From: Candidatus Phosphitivorax anaerolimi | GTDB lineage: Bacteria; Desulfobacterota; Desulfomonilia; UBA1062 | Direction of reading: 5' to 3' | Length of the DNA: 64,000 nucleotides | NCBI GenBank assembly: GCA_001896555.1 | Contig: MPOS01000032.1 | Location: 1 to 64,000 of the forward strand | In this document: positions 18,732-28,853 of the stretch, in pieces | How positions within the stretch are numbered: the first letter of the stretch is position 1 | Layout: each line of letters starts with the position of its first letter | The notes under the pieces: generated by a model | Seen by the model: only the letters and a program-made list of their open reading frames with translations | Told to the model about the DNA's origin: nothing | Database searches by the model: none | Program-made: the position numbers and the translations under genes

Positions 18732-19130
18732 TCAGACAAGGGTGATCAGGACTTCACGCTTGGCTCTGGGGCCGTCGAACTCGCAGAAAAAGATATTCTG
18801 CCAGGTGCTGAGGACGAGCCGGGAGTCTTCCACCGGGATCACCTCGGATGGACCGATGATGCCCGCCTTGATGTGTGCGTCGCCGTTGCCGTCGATGCGG
18901 TCGTGGAGCCAGACACCCTTCGGCACGAGCCTGTCCAGGCAGGTGATCACGTCGGCGGGGATGTTGGGGTCCCAGTTTTCCTGGACCATGATAGCGGCGG
19001 TGGCCCCCATGGCGTAGAGCGCGCAGAGCCTCGCACCCGCCCCGTGCTCGGCAACCACGGCGCGGATACGCTCGGTGATGTCGACGAGTTCCTGGTTCCT
19101 GCGGGTGGGGAAGGTGATGGAGAATCTCAT
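18732..19130 (-). CDS. YjbQ/UPF0047 family protein
   Basis: A 132-aa member of the YjbQ (UPF0047) family. Conserved features are GARLCALYAMGATAAIMVQE (normally HTTAGI/TINEN-like), DGNGDAHIKAGIIGPSEVIPV, and LGTWQ-like STWQNIFFCEFDGPR. Some homologues have secondary thiamine-phosphate synthase activity; the physiological role is uncertain. The internal ATG at 19130 is chosen because AAAAGGGG lies just upstream. It is transcribed divergently from ilvD. Confidence 0.9.
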   Translation of the reverse strand: MRFSITFPTRRNQELVDITERIRAVVAEHGAGARLCALYAMGATAAIMVQENWDPNIPADVITCLDRLVPKGVWLHDRIDGNGDAHIKAGIIGPSEVIPVEDSRLVLSTWQNIFFCEFDGPRAKREVLITLV

Positions 19131-19230
19131 GAACACCCCTTTTTTGCCCACGCTATACCACTCCTAAAGTCAGGGGGCAAGGCGCCCTGTCTTGAAGAAG
19201 ATTGCGGCATTTGCCCCGGGAATCAATATC

Positions 19231-19258
19231 TTGATAATGGAGCTATTCCATGTAATAC
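19231..19258 (+). promoter_or_regulatory. Candidate sigma-70 promoter for the ilvD-polA chain
   Basis: TTGATA (19231-19236) and TAATAC (19253-19258) are separated by 16 bp and lie 40 bp upstream of the ilvD start codon. This is a by-eye match only. Confidence 0.4.
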
Positions 19259-19297
19259 TGCAACCCGCATTCCTTATGAGGAGGAATAAGTCAGAAC

Positions 19298-20956
19298 ATG
19301 AGAAGCGACTCTGCCAAGAAATCTTTCGAAAAGGCCCCTCACCGGTCATTGCTCAAGGCAAACGGCCTCACCGACGAAGAAATAGCACGGCCCTTTGTGG
19401 GCATCGTGAACTCCGCCAATGAAATCATCCCCGGGCACATTCATCTCAATCAGATAGCCCGGGCCGCAAAGGATGGTGTGCGCATAGCGGGCGGCACCCC
19501 CATGGAGTTTTCGGTCATCGGCATCTGCGACGGCATCGCCATGAACCATGCGGGGATGAGATACTCCCTGCCGTCAAGAGAGATCATCGCCGATTCCATC
19601 GAGCTCGTGGCCATGGGGCACGCCTTCGACGCCCTGATCTTCATCCCCAACTGCGACAAGATCGTCCCAGGCATGCTCATGGCGGCCCTGCGCATCAATG
19701 TCCCCGCGATCTTCGTCTCCGGAGGGCCCATGCTCGCCGGCAGGCTCAAGGGCAGGGCCGTTGATCTGATCAGCGTGTTCGAGGGCATCGGCAGGCTCAA
19801 GGCGGGTGCGATCACTGAAGAGGAGCTCAGGGAGCTCGAGGGGTGCGCCTGCCCCACAGCTGGGTGCTGCTCGGGCATGTTCACCGCCAACTCCATGAAC
19901 TGCCTCACCGAGGCCCTGGGCCTGGGCCTTCCGGGCAACGGAACGGTCCCCGCCGCCTTCTCAGAGCGGATCAGGCTCGCCAAACTTGCGGGCATGAAGG
20001 TGATGGAGCTCCTGGAGAAAGACATCAAGCCACGGGACATCGCGAGCCCGAGTGCCTTCAACAATGCAATCGCCGTGGACATGGCCCTGGGGTGCTCCAC
20101 CAACACCGTGCTCCATGTCCCGGCGGTGGCATATGAGGCGGGCATCGAGCTCGATCTGGACGACTTCGACCGGATGAGCAAGCGAGTGCCCCACCTGTGC
20201 AACCTCTCGCCGGCCGGGCCCCACCACATCGAAGACCTCTACTACGCAGGCGGGATCCAGGCGGTGATGAAGCGGCTTGAGCCCCTGGGTGTCCTTGACA
20301 CCGGCGTTATCACGGCAACGGGCGGAACACTGAAGGACAACCTTGCCCGGGCCGAAGTTCTGGACCCCGAGGTGATACGTACCCTGGAAAACCCCTATCA
20401 CCAGGAGGGCGGGATCGCGATACTGCGAGGCTCCCTGGCGCCCGACGGGGCGGTGGTGAAGCAGTCGGGCGTGCTGCCCGAGATGATGAAGCGTGAGGGA
20501 ACGGCCCGCGTGTTCGATTCCGAAGAAGAGGCGGCCGAGGCGATCCTCGCCGGAAAGATCCGGGCGGGCGACATCGTGGTCATCCGATACGAAGGGCCCA
20601 AGGGAGGGCCGGGCATGCGCGAGATGCTCACGCCCACATCAACGATTGCGGGTATGGGGCTGGACAGGGATGTTGCGCTGATCACGGACGGCCGGTTCTC
20701 AGGCGGCACCCGGGGTGCGGCTATCGGGCACTGCTCGCCCGAGGCGGCCGAGGGAGGGCCGATCGCCCTGGTTCAGGAAGGCGACCGCATCAGGATCGAC
20801 ATCCCTGCCCGGAAGATCGATCTTCTCGTCGACGAAGCCGAGCTCATCAGACGCAGACAATCCTTCAGACCGCCTGAGAAAAAGCTCACCGGCGTGCTGA
20901 AGCGCTATGCGCGGGAGACGCTCTCGGCAGACAAAGGGGCCCGATACAGAGACTGA
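19298..20956 (+). CDS. ilvD: Dihydroxy-acid dehydratase
   Basis: A 552-aa Fe-S dehydratase that converts 2,3-dihydroxy acids to 2-oxo acids in valine/isoleucine synthesis. Cluster and active-site motifs are [11 protein letters not shown] and [19 protein letters not shown]. The C-terminal half has [21 protein letters not shown]. Length is normal. GAGGAGG lies about 13 nt upstream of the ATG. The stop codon overlaps the start of the radical SAM gene (TGATG), beginning a chain of overlapping genes that ends with polA. No other ilv gene is nearby. Confidence 0.97.
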   Translation: MRSDSAKKSFEKAPHRSLLKANGLTDEEIARPFVGIVNSANEIIPGHIHLNQIARAAKDGVRIAGGTPMEFSVIGICDGIAMNHAGMRYSLPSREIIADSIELVAMGHAFDALIFIPNCDKIVPGMLMAALRINVPAIFVSGGPMLAGRLKGRAVDLISVFEGIGRLKAGAITEEELRELEGCACPTAGCCSGMFTANSMNCLTEALGLGLPGNGTVPAAFSERIRLAKLAGMKVMELLEKDIKPRDIASPSAFNNAIAVDMALGCSTNTVLHVPAVAYEAGIELDLDDFDRMSKRVPHLCNLSPAGPHHIEDLYYAGGIQAVMKRLEPLGVLDTGVITATGGTLKDNLARAEVLDPEVIRTLENPYHQEGGIAILRGSLAPDGAVVKQSGVLPEMMKREGTARVFDSEEEAAEAILAGKIRAGDIVVIRYEGPKGGPGMREMLTPTSTIAGMGLDRDVALITDGRFSGGTRGAAIGHCSPEAAEGGPIALVQEGDRIRIDIPARKIDLLVDEAELIRRRQSFRPPEKKLTGVLKRYARETLSADKGARYRD

Positions 20957-21969
20957 TGAAACAGGCACGGTACTGGAAAGCACGTGAAGACGGCACAGTG
21001 GAATGCCTGCTGTGCCCCCACCGCTGCACCATCAAAGAAGGCAAGAGAGGAATATGCGGGGTGAGGAAGAACGAGGGAGGCACGCTCTACTCCTTGGTCT
21101 GGGGGCTGAGCGTCTCCGCGAGCGTGGACCCGATCGAGAAGAAACCGCTCTATCACCTGCTGCCCGGATCGCTGTCGTTCTCCATCGCAACCGTGGGCTG
21201 CAACATGAGATGCGCATTCTGTCAGAACAGTGACATCTCGCAGTATCCCCACCACACCGGAGATATTACCGGAGAGGATCTGCCGCCCGAAGAGGTGGTC
21301 CGGGCCTCGCTCGCCCGGAGATGCGCGAGTGTTTCCTACACCTATACCGAGCCTACGGTATATCTGGAATACGTGCTCGACACGGCGCGCCTGGCCAGGC
21401 AGGCAGGTCTGCTCAACGTCATGGTCACCAACGGCTGCATCTCGCCCGAGATTGTCAAAAACGACCTCGCCGGGCTCATCGACGGCGCCAACATCGATCT
21501 GAAGTCGTTTTCCGACGGTTTCTACCGAAGGCTCTGTTCAGCGCGGCTCGCCCCGGTGCTTGAGGCCATCCAGGCCTATTTCGAGGCCGGCATCTGGATC
21601 GAGATCACCACACTCGTCATCCCCGGGGAGAACGACTCCGAAGAAGAGTTCCGGGAGATCGCGCGGTTCATCCGGAGCATGAGCCCGGACATCCCCTGGC
21701 ACATCAGCCGCTACTTTCCCCGGTACCGCTATCAGGACGCTCCGCCCACGCCGGTCGAGCGCCTGGAAGCGGCCCGTGAGATCGGTCTGGCCGAGGGGCT
21801 CCGTTACGTATACACCGGAAACGTCATGGGGCGCGCCCATGAGAACACCGTCTGTCCGGGTTGCGGGCATGAGGTCATCACCAGGAAGGGATTTTCCATC
21901 GAGAACAGGAGCATGCAGGGCAGCCTCTGCAGTCGCTGCAGCCAAAACATACCAGGGAGGTTCACATGA
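20956..21969 (+). CDS. amrS: AmrS-like radical SAM protein (AmmeMemoRadiSam system type)
   Basis: A 337-aa protein of the pyruvate-formate-lyase-activase-like branch. An N-terminal Cys segment (CLLCPHRCTIKEGKRGICGVR) precedes the radical SAM motif CNMRCAFC at about residue 80. A C-terminal CPGCGHEVITR pair and CSRCSQ add further metal-ligand cysteines. AmrS-type proteins usually accompany AMMECR1 and Memo proteins, which are absent here; the reaction is unknown. It is translationally coupled on both sides (TGATG with ilvD, ATGA with the 56-aa gene). Confidence 0.88.
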   Translation: MKQARYWKAREDGTVECLLCPHRCTIKEGKRGICGVRKNEGGTLYSLVWGLSVSASVDPIEKKPLYHLLPGSLSFSIATVGCNMRCAFCQNSDISQYPHHTGDITGEDLPPEEVVRASLARRCASVSYTYTEPTVYLEYVLDTARLARQAGLLNVMVTNGCISPEIVKNDLAGLIDGANIDLKSFSDGFYRRLCSARLAPVLEAIQAYFEAGIWIEITTLVIPGENDSEEEFREIARFIRSMSPDIPWHISRYFPRYRYQDAPPTPVERLEAAREIGLAEGLRYVYTGNVMGRAHENTVCPGCGHEVITRKGFSIENRSMQGSLCSRCSQNIPGRFT

Positions 21970-22136
21970 AAAACCAGAACTACGTGCTCAAGGTCGTGGA
22001 TGCAAAGAAGGCTGATATCAAAAAAGCCTTGAAAGATGCGGGAATAGAAGTCCGCGCCATTACCGAGGTGTATTCCGAAGAGGTAGCCGGCGAGGCAAAA
22101 GAGGGTGGAGATGCCGAGAAAAAGAGCAACGGCTAA
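21966..22136 (+). CDS. 56-aa protein of unknown function
   Basis: ATG at 21966 overlaps the stop of the radical SAM gene (ATGA), and GGGAGG lies 5 nt upstream. The product MKNQNYVLKVVDAKKADIKK... is highly charged (Lys/Glu-rich) with a predicted beta-alpha start and an acidic tail. The 3' end overlaps the aminopeptidase start by 26 nt. The spacing and coupling support a real gene. The beta-alpha pattern with KKALKDAGIEVRAITEV resembles a small RRM/ferredoxin-like half-domain, but no family is recognised. Confidence 0.7.
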   Translation: MKNQNYVLKVVDAKKADIKKALKDAGIEVRAITEVYSEEVAGEAKEGGDAEKKSNG

Positions 22137-23475
22137 ACCCGATCTGGTTCATAAGATCAAGTCCGGGTGGGAGATTCTCAAAGAATCTCTTGCCGAGGTC
22201 GAGTCGTACAACCAAGAGTACCTTAAGTTTCTGACGCAGGTGAAGACCGAGCGCGAGGCCGTGGAGTATTTCCGGGCCCGTGCAGGCGAGGCCGGCGGGC
22301 TCGAGCTCGTGGAGAACCGGGGCAAGGCCCTGGCCGTATGCAGGAGGGGAGCGATTCCTCTCAAGGATGGGGTCCGGATCGTGGTGGCCCACATCGACTG
22401 CCCCCGGCTCGACCTCAAGGCCAATCCGCTCTACGAGGACACCGACCTGGCCATGCTCAAGACGCACTACTACGGCGGAATCAAGAAGTATCAGTGGCTC
22501 GCGCGGCCGCTCGCCCTCCACGGGGTGGTTGTCAAGGAGGACGGGAGCCTGCTCAAGGTGCTCATCGGCGAGGACCCGGACGATCCCTGCTTCACCATCG
22601 AAGACCTCCTGCCCCATCTGGCCGCAAACGCCCAGTATTCGAAGAAGCTTCCCGATGCATTCCAGGCCGAGAAGCTCAATATCATCCTGGGCTCCCGGCC
22701 GGACCTCACGGCAAAGGACAGCAAGGTCAAGGCGTACATTCTCTCCCTGCTGCACGAGAGATACGGCATCGTGGAGCAGGACTTCGTCTCCGCCGATCTG
22801 GAGATCGTGCCGGCCGGCCCGGCGCGAGAGGTGGGGATCGACCGGTCCCTGATCGGCGGCTACGGCCAGGACGACCGGGCTTGCTCGTGGGCGGCCTTTG
22901 CCGCGGTGCGTGATGCCGCATCGAAGGGCTTCACGTCGATCGCCCTGCTCATGGACAAGGAGGAGATCGGCAGCGAGGGCAACACCGGCGCCAAGAGCAT
23001 GTTCATCGAGGAGGTGCTCTGGGAGCTGGCCTCCCGTTTCGGAGAGGAGATCGTTCCATCGCGGGTGCTGTTCCGGTCAAAGGCGATATCCGGGGACGCC
23101 AACGGCGCATTCGATCCGGATTACCCCGAAGTCCACGAGAAAATGAACGCCGCCAGACTCGGCTACGGCGTATGCGTCACCAAGTTCACCGGTGCCCGGG
23201 GCAAGGTGGGCTCCAGCGAGGCCCATGCCGAGTATATGGCCTATATCAGGTCCCTCCTCAACCGATCGCAGATTCCCTGGCAGACCGGCGAGCTGGGCAA
23301 GGTCGACGAGGGGGGAGGGGGAACGGTCGCGAAGTTCCTGGCCGAGTACGGTATGGATATCGTGGACATGGGTCCGGCGCTGCTGTCCATGCACTCGCCC
23401 TTCGAGCTTTCGTCCAAGGTTGACACCTATTCCACCTATCTGGCGTATCGTGCATTCATGGAGGATAGAGGATAA
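22111..23475 (+). CDS. M18-family (aspartyl-type) aminopeptidase
   Basis: A 454-aa dinuclear-zinc aminopeptidase. Conserved motifs are AHIDCPRLDLK (first His/Asp), GYGQDDRACSWAAF (bridging Asp), MDKEEIGSEGNTGAKS (catalytic Glu pair) and the late SSEAHAEYMAYI His. The family removes N-terminal residues, often acidic ones, from peptides in the cytoplasm. The ATG at 22111 is favoured by GAGGG 5 nt upstream over the in-frame GTG at 22105. Its stop codon directly abuts the next ATG. Confidence 0.92.
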   Translation: MPRKRATAKPDLVHKIKSGWEILKESLAEVESYNQEYLKFLTQVKTEREAVEYFRARAGEAGGLELVENRGKALAVCRRGAIPLKDGVRIVVAHIDCPRLDLKANPLYEDTDLAMLKTHYYGGIKKYQWLARPLALHGVVVKEDGSLLKVLIGEDPDDPCFTIEDLLPHLAANAQYSKKLPDAFQAEKLNIILGSRPDLTAKDSKVKAYILSLLHERYGIVEQDFVSADLEIVPAGPAREVGIDRSLIGGYGQDDRACSWAAFAAVRDAASKGFTSIALLMDKEEIGSEGNTGAKSMFIEEVLWELASRFGEEIVPSRVLFRSKAISGDANGAFDPDYPEVHEKMNAARLGYGVCVTKFTGARGKVGSSEAHAEYMAYIRSLLNRSQIPWQTGELGKVDEGGGGTVAKFLAEYGMDIVDMGPALLSMHSPFELSSKVDTYSTYLAYRAFMEDRG

Positions 23476-24120
23476 ATGAAGCAGAAGGTGCTCGCGCACA
23501 TCGGTTCCCTCATGGGGGGCATGGTTCACAACATCAATACCCCGCTCATGTGGATCATGGGGAGGGCTCAACTCGTCCAGTCGAGGAACGAGAAGCTCGA
23601 CAGCCTCAACGGAAATGACGGAGAAGAACTCCGCACCATAAAGGCCAAGAACAGCAAGGATCTCAAGTCCATCCAAGACGGAGCGGACAAGATCGATCAC
23701 ATCCTGAAGTCGCTGGGCTACAAGATCCAAATGGCCAACGAGGGCTACACCTCGATCGAGCTCAGGGAATTCCTGGAGAGGGAGACCGACTTCCTTCTGG
23801 CGGACATGCGCTTCAAGCACGAGACCAAAAGAGAGGTGACGTCCGGTCCCCAGTCGTGCTACGTGAAATTCGACTACAACGCCCTGGCTTGCGCGTTCAC
23901 CGGTATCATCGATACGATCATGGATGTCACGGAGAAGGGGAGGAACCTGAAGATCTCCCTGGAGAACGGCGCCATTCTCTTCCGCTGTCCGGAGCTGAAG
24001 CTGACCCCCGAGGTCCGGGCAAGGATAGAGAGCGTTTGTCTGGAAATCAGGGGGCGGGCCGACATCGTGATGGGAGGCGAGGACGAGGCCGAGTTATCCC
24101 TGTGGATAAGGGACACGTGA
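23476..24120 (+). CDS. Histidine-kinase-like protein lacking a catalytic ATPase domain
   Basis: A 214-aa protein. The N-terminal [18 protein letters not shown] (His18) looks like a HisKA dimerisation/phosphoacceptor helix, but with Asn-Ile-Asn-Thr in place of the usual H-E-(I/L)-(N/R)-(N/T)-P. The remainder (residues 100-210) has no N, G1, F or G2 boxes. It may be a degenerate HATPase fold, since [24 protein letters not shown] resembles the N-box helix and the following strand. It is therefore a pseudo-kinase or phosphotransfer-like protein. It starts immediately after the aminopeptidase stop codon and overlaps the Nudix gene by 1 nt, with no partner regulator nearby. Confidence 0.75.
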   Translation: MKQKVLAHIGSLMGGMVHNINTPLMWIMGRAQLVQSRNEKLDSLNGNDGEELRTIKAKNSKDLKSIQDGADKIDHILKSLGYKIQMANEGYTSIELREFLERETDFLLADMRFKHETKREVTSGPQSCYVKFDYNALACAFTGIIDTIMDVTEKGRNLKISLENGAILFRCPELKLTPEVRARIESVCLEIRGRADIVMGGEDEAELSLWIRDT

Positions 24121-24590
24121 TGGCCGCGAAGGAATCGTTCGTCTGTCCCGTGTGCGGGCATGTCATGGAACGCTACAGGAATCCGGTGCCCACCGTGGAT
24201 GTGATCATCGAGTATGACCATGGCATCGTCCTGGTGGAGAGGAAGAACCCTCCTCTGGGATGGGCACTGCCGGGCGGGTTCGTGGACTACGGCGAGACCG
24301 TTGAGCGCGCCGCCGCCAGAGAGGCGCGTGAGGAGACAGGCCTGGTTCTGGAAAACCTGCAGATGTTCCACGTATACTCAGACCCCTCAAGAGATCCCCG
24401 GATGCACACCATCACTACGGTCTTCACGGCCTCGGGCACCGGGGCGCTCCAGGCCGGCGACGACGCCGGGGGCATCGGGGTGTTTGCTGAAGGCGAACTG
24501 CCCGAAGCAATCGCATTCGACCATTCCCGGATCATTGAAGACTACTTCGCCTTCAGGCGCGGAGAAAGGAAAGGCATGACGTGCCGCTGA
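24120..24590 (+). CDS. Nudix hydrolase with N-terminal zinc ribbon
   Basis: A 156-aa protein. The N-terminal [11 protein letters not shown] is a short zinc-ribbon-like segment, although only one CxxC is evident. The Nudix box [24 protein letters not shown] (GX5EX7REUXEEXGU) is intact at residues about 56-79. The family hydrolyses nucleoside diphosphates linked to another moiety, and the zinc-ribbon subgroup includes NADH and ADP-ribose pyrophosphatases. The ATG overlaps the preceding TGA by one base, and the 3' end overlaps polA by 10 nt. Substrate is undetermined. Confidence 0.92.
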   Translation: MAAKESFVCPVCGHVMERYRNPVPTVDVIIEYDHGIVLVERKNPPLGWALPGGFVDYGETVERAAAREAREETGLVLENLQMFHVYSDPSRDPRMHTITTVFTASGTGALQAGDDAGGIGVFAEGELPEAIAFDHSRIIEDYFAFRRGERKGMTCR

Positions 24591-27157
24591 CGGAAAACAG
24601 AGAGGTCTACCTCATCGACGGCAGCTCGTATATCTACCGGGCGTTCTATGCCATGAGAGACATGTCCACCTCCCAGGGCATCCCCACCAACGCGGTCTTC
24701 ATCTGTTCGCGGATGCTCATCAACCTCCTGAAGGAGAAAAGGCCCGGGCATATCTGCTTCGTGCTGGACTCACGGGGCCCCACCTTCCGCCACGAGCTCT
24801 ACCAGGACTACAAGGCCACCCGGCAGAAGATGCCCGAGGGTCTGGGAGTGCAGATTCCCTACATTATTCAGATCGTCGAGGCACTCGGGATCCCCATCGT
24901 GCAGAAGCAGGGCTTTGAGGCCGACGACATCATCGCGACCCTTGCCAGGCGGTGCGGGCAGGGGTGCACGGTCTACATCGTCTCGGGAGACAAGGATCTC
25001 ATGCAGCTCGTGAACGACACCATCCTTGTCTGGGACACCCTCACGGACAAGATCTACGACCGCGAGGCGGTTAAGGAGAAGTTCGATGTCTATCCCGAAT
25101 ACATCCCCGACCTGCTCGCAATCATGGGAGACGCATCGGACAACATCCCCGGCATCCCCGGCATCGGCGCCAAGGGAGCGGCCGCCCTGATCAGGGAAAT
25201 GGGGCATCTTGAGGACATCCTCAACAACGTGGACGCCGTCGGTTCTCCCAAGCAGAAAAAGGCGCTCCAAGAACACGCCGATAAGGCCCGGGAAGGCTTC
25301 GAGCTGGTGAGGCTCGACCGGGAGATAGAGCTCGATTTCGGCGTGGAAGACCTCAAGGCGGTTCAGCCCGATACCGAACGCCTCCGGAAGATTTTTACGG
25401 AACTCGAGTTCAAGAGCCTTCTCAAGGAGCTGAACCTCATGCCCGACGAGGAGAGGGCCTGCATGCACGAGGGCAGGATCGAGTATGCCTGCAGGTGCGA
25501 CTTTGCCGGAGAGATGGGCATGTACGTGATGCCGGGCGTCGGGTCGGCTGTGTCGCAGGGCGGGGTGTCCACGGTGTGCCTGGACCCTGAAGCCTGCCTC
25601 GACCCGCTCAAGAGCGAAGGCTCGTTCGTGTGCATGCACGATGCAAAGCAGGCCTTCGTAGCCGCCATGATGAAGGGGATGGAGATCCGCTCCGGCGTGT
25701 TCGACACCATGCTCGCCGCCTACTGCATCGATGCGGTCAATTCCCAGGCCGGCCTTGAGGACCTCGCCAGGTCCTACCTGGGGACTGATATCCCGAATGT
25801 GAGCGACCTTCTGGGCTCGGGCAGAAACGTCCGCAGCATTACTGAGATCGAACGGGAGACCCTGGGCAGCTATCTCGCCTGTCACGCGAGCGTGCTGGTC
25901 CCCCTGAAAGAGCGGCTCGCAACAGAGATGACCCGGGTGGGGGTGGACAGGATATTCTACGATATCGAGATCCCGCTCACCACGGTGCTCTCCTCGCTGG
26001 AGGCGTGCGGGGTGCTCGTGGACACGGCCGGGCTCGGGAGAATATCAGCAGAGATCGACAAGCTCCTGGAAGGCATAGAGAAAAAGATCTTTGCCCTGGC
26101 CGGCGGTGAGTTCAACATCAACTCGCCCAAACAGCTGGGGATCATCCTGTTCGAGAAGCTGGGCCTGCCTGTAGTGAAAAAGACCAAGACCGGCTATTCC
26201 ACGGACAGCAAGGTCCTGGAGTCTCTCGCATCCAGGCACGACCTGCCCGCGCTCATCCTTGAGTACCGGATGTTTTCCAAGCTCAAGAACACCTATGTGG
26301 ATGCGCTGCCCTCCATGATCAATCCGCAGACCGGAAGGATTCACACCCGGTTCAACCAGGCCGTCACCGCAACAGGCCGGATATCCTCCTCCGAGCCTAA
26401 TCTCCAGAACATCCCGGTGCGTTCCGAGATGGGCCGCAGGATCCGGCAGGCCTTCATCGCGCCCGAGGGGCACCGGATTTTAAGTGCCGACTACTCCCAG
26501 ATCGAACTCAGGATTCTCGCCCATATCACCCGCGACGCCGCTTTGATGGAGGCCTTTACCCACGGCCAGGACATCCATGCAAAGACTGCGGCCGAGATCT
26601 TCGGCATACCCCTCGACGAGGTGGGCGAAAACCAGCGGAGGACGGCCAAGACCATCAACTTCGGCATCATGTACGGCATGGGGCCACACAAGCTCTCCCA
26701 GGAGCTGGGCATCCGGCGCGACACGGCCAAGGCCTATATCGACAGCTATCTTGCCAAGTATCCGGGTGTGAGGGAGTATACCGAGTCCATCGCTGCAAAG
26801 GCCGAGCGGGACGGGTTTGTCACCACGCTCCTGGGCAGGCGCAGGTCCATCCCCGAGATCGCATCGTCCAACTTCAACGAGCGCGAGGCAGGCAGGCGGA
26901 TTGCGATCAACACTCCTATCCAGGGGACCGCGGCCGACATCATCAAGATCGCCATGGTCAGGATATACGAACGCCTGAAGGGCCTGAAGAGCAGGATGAT
27001 CCTGCAGGTGCACGACGAGCTGGTGTTCGAGGCGGCCGAGGATGAGATCGAGGAGCTTTCCGCCATGGTGCGGCATGAGATGGAGCATGCCTACGAGCTG
27101 GATGTGCCGGTCCGGGTGGATATCGGCACGGGAAAAGACTGGGCGGCCGCCCACTGA
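24581..27157 (+). CDS. polA: DNA polymerase I
   Basis: An 858-aa protein. The 5' nuclease domain (1-290) has [15 protein letters not shown] and [15 protein letters not shown]. The middle 3'-5' exonuclease-like domain (300-480) lacks the DxE motif: residues around [12 protein letters not shown] do not form it, although FDTMLAAYC is partly kept. It is probably not proofreading. The polymerase domain has motif [14 protein letters not shown], motif [15 protein letters not shown] and motif [11 protein letters not shown]. The start is GTG with AAGGAAAGG upstream. It is last in the ilvD chain, followed by a strong terminator. Confidence 0.96.
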   Translation: MPLTENREVYLIDGSSYIYRAFYAMRDMSTSQGIPTNAVFICSRMLINLLKEKRPGHICFVLDSRGPTFRHELYQDYKATRQKMPEGLGVQIPYIIQIVEALGIPIVQKQGFEADDIIATLARRCGQGCTVYIVSGDKDLMQLVNDTILVWDTLTDKIYDREAVKEKFDVYPEYIPDLLAIMGDASDNIPGIPGIGAKGAAALIREMGHLEDILNNVDAVGSPKQKKALQEHADKAREGFELVRLDREIELDFGVEDLKAVQPDTERLRKIFTELEFKSLLKELNLMPDEERACMHEGRIEYACRCDFAGEMGMYVMPGVGSAVSQGGVSTVCLDPEACLDPLKSEGSFVCMHDAKQAFVAAMMKGMEIRSGVFDTMLAAYCIDAVNSQAGLEDLARSYLGTDIPNVSDLLGSGRNVRSITEIERETLGSYLACHASVLVPLKERLATEMTRVGVDRIFYDIEIPLTTVLSSLEACGVLVDTAGLGRISAEIDKLLEGIEKKIFALAGGEFNINSPKQLGIILFEKLGLPVVKKTKTGYSTDSKVLESLASRHDLPALILEYRMFSKLKNTYVDALPSMINPQTGRIHTRFNQAVTATGRISSSEPNLQNIPVRSEMGRRIRQAFIAPEGHRILSADYSQIELRILAHITRDAALMEAFTHGQDIHAKTAAEIFGIPLDEVGENQRRTAKTINFGIMYGMGPHKLSQELGIRRDTAKAYIDSYLAKYPGVREYTESIAAKAERDGFVTTLLGRRRSIPEIASSNFNEREAGRRIAINTPIQGTAADIIKIAMVRIYERLKGLKSRMILQVHDELVFEAAEDEIEELSAMVRHEMEHAYELDVPVRVDIGTGKDWAAAH

Positions 27158-27248
27158 AGCGATCTTCCCCGGCTTAAAAAGATCCAGGCAAATACCTTCT
27201 GAAGAACAGAAGGAAAGAAAGGCCGAATGCGTTGCTGGAGAACAGAAA

Positions 27249-27284
27249 GCGGGGCGGGCGCAGAGCCCGCCCCGCAGAGTTTTT
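27249..27284 (+). terminator. Strong terminator between convergent polA and acyl-CoA dehydrogenase genes
   Basis: An 11-bp GC stem (GCGGGGCGGGC 27249-27259, GCCCGCCCCGC 27265-27275) with loop GCAGA is followed by AGAGTTTTT. It is T-tailed for polA; on the other strand the tail is short, so it is chiefly a polA terminator. Confidence 0.9.
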
Positions 27285-27290
27285 GTCGAA

Positions 27291-28439
27291 TTACCGCATT
27301 CCCAGGACGTTTCTGGAGATGACAACGCGCATGATTTCGTTGGTGCCTTCGTAGATCTGGGTGATCTTGGCGTCTCTCATGAGCCGCTCTACGGGGTATT
27401 CGCTGCTGTAACCGTAGCCGCCCAGGATCTGCACCGCCTCTATCGTTGCGTCCATTGCCGTGTCGGATGCAAACATCTTGGCCTGGGCAGCCTCCCGCTC
27501 GAAGGGCAGGTGGTTGCTCTCGAGCCACGCGGCCTTCAGGATGAGCAGCTCGGAGGCATCGATGCGGGTCGCCATGTCGGCCAGCTTGAACTGGGTGGCC
27601 TGGAAGCTTGAGATCGGCTTGCCGAACTGCACCCGCTCCTTGGAGTAGTTCACCGACTCCTCCAGCGCCGCCTTGGCTATCCCTAAAGCCTGAGATGCGA
27701 TCCCGATCCGGCCCGAATCCAGCGTGGTGAGCATCTGCTTGAAGCCTGAACCCGGGTCGCCCAGAATGGAGTCCTTGGGTATCCTGGCGTCCTGGAATAC
27801 CAGCTCGGCGGTACCTGACCCTCTGATGCCCAGCTTCTCTTCCACCTTGCCCACGGAGAAGCCCTCGGTGTTCTCCAGATCCACCACGAACTGGGTGATT
27901 CCCTTGTATCCTTTGGTCTTGTCTGTGACCGCCGCGATCACCGCATATTTGGCGATGTTGCCGTTGGTGATGAACTTCTTCTCGCCGTTGATGACCCAGG
28001 AGTCCCCATCGAGCACGGCCGAGGTCTTCATGCCCGCCGGGTCGGACCCTGCATTAGCCTCGGTGAGCCCGTAGCACCCGTTGGCCTCGCCGCTGGCCAC
28101 CGGGGTGTTGAACTTGATCTTCTGCTCCTCGGTGCCGAAGGTGTACACCGGGAAGCCGTAGAGCGAGTTGTTGACCGACATGATGACTCCGGTGCTTGCA
28201 CAGGCCCGCGAGATCTCGGTCAGGATCAGGGCGTATGCTACATAGTCCATATCCGCACCGCCGTACTCTGCAGGGATCGCCACTCCCATGAAGCCGTTCT
28301 CAGCCATCTTCCGCAGCACTCCGTCGTCGTGACGGTGCTCCTGGTCGATCCGGGCCGCTATGGGCTTGAGTTCCTGGTCGGCAAACTTTCTTGCCATGTC
28401 CCGAACCATCTTATGCTCTTCGCTCAAAGAGAAATCCAT
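27291..28439 (-). CDS. Acyl-CoA dehydrogenase (short-chain/butyryl type)
   Basis: A 382-aa FAD enzyme that oxidises acyl-CoA to enoyl-CoA with electrons going to ETF. The motifs CYGLTEANAGSDPAGMKT (FAD/substrate contact), FITNGNIAKYAVI, and the catalytic base in QIYEGTNEI near the C-terminus place it in the short-chain/butyryl-CoA group. The start ATG has AGGAGG about 5 nt upstream. It stands alone, without etfAB, and converges on polA. Such enzymes serve fatty-acid or syntrophic butyrate oxidation; substrate length cannot be read from sequence. Confidence 0.95.
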   Translation of the reverse strand: MDFSLSEEHKMVRDMARKFADQELKPIAARIDQEHRHDDGVLRKMAENGFMGVAIPAEYGGADMDYVAYALILTEISRACASTGVIMSVNNSLYGFPVYTFGTEEQKIKFNTPVASGEANGCYGLTEANAGSDPAGMKTSAVLDGDSWVINGEKKFITNGNIAKYAVIAAVTDKTKGYKGITQFVVDLENTEGFSVGKVEEKLGIRGSGTAELVFQDARIPKDSILGDPGSGFKQMLTTLDSGRIGIASQALGIAKAALEESVNYSKERVQFGKPISSFQATQFKLADMATRIDASELLILKAAWLESNHLPFEREAAQAKMFASDTAMDATIEAVQILGGYGYSSEYPVERLMRDAKITQIYEGTNEIMRVVISRNVLGMR

Positions 28440-28786
28440 ATATACCTCCTATTGTTAGTGACGCTGTTCAGCTGCGGATTCAATGCCCCACACCCGTATC
28501 CGCAGGCGGTAACGAGGCCGAAGCTGAATGGATATTCATTTTCTATAATCCTTAGCCGCTCATTCTGTCAACATGATCGTCCATGACTCTTCAAAAACAG
28601 GCTGAAGTCATCGAATTCAGGGTGCCTTCCCCGCCCTGCGGGTGACCCGGCGTTGTTTTGGGGCATACTTTTCGCATACCTGCCTGCCCGCCGTTTTTTT
28701 CCCCGCCGATCGAAGGCCAGTTCCGTCAGGAAACGGGTATGGGCCCCTTTCCATTAAGTTTCCCGAAGTGCTTCGAATAATTGCCT
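28440..28786. other. Intergenic region between divergent acd and serC
   Basis: This is about 350 bp without a supported gene. It should hold the promoter of the leftward acyl-CoA dehydrogenase gene; no clear consensus was found. A near-repeat is present: TTCAGCTGCGG near 28470 and its inverted partner CCGAAGCTGAA near 28521 could form a stem. Confidence 0.45.
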
Positions 28787-28816
28787 TTGCCATGAAGAGG
28801 CATTCTGGTATATATT
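28787..28816 (+). promoter_or_regulatory. Candidate serC promoter
   Basis: TTGCCA (28787-28792) and TATATT (28811-28816) each match the sigma-70 consensus at five of six positions with an 18-bp spacer, 37 bp upstream of the serC ATG. Confidence 0.5.
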
Positions 28817-28853
28817 TTCAACCCAATATCTGTCCAGGAGGCAAAAGGTTTAT

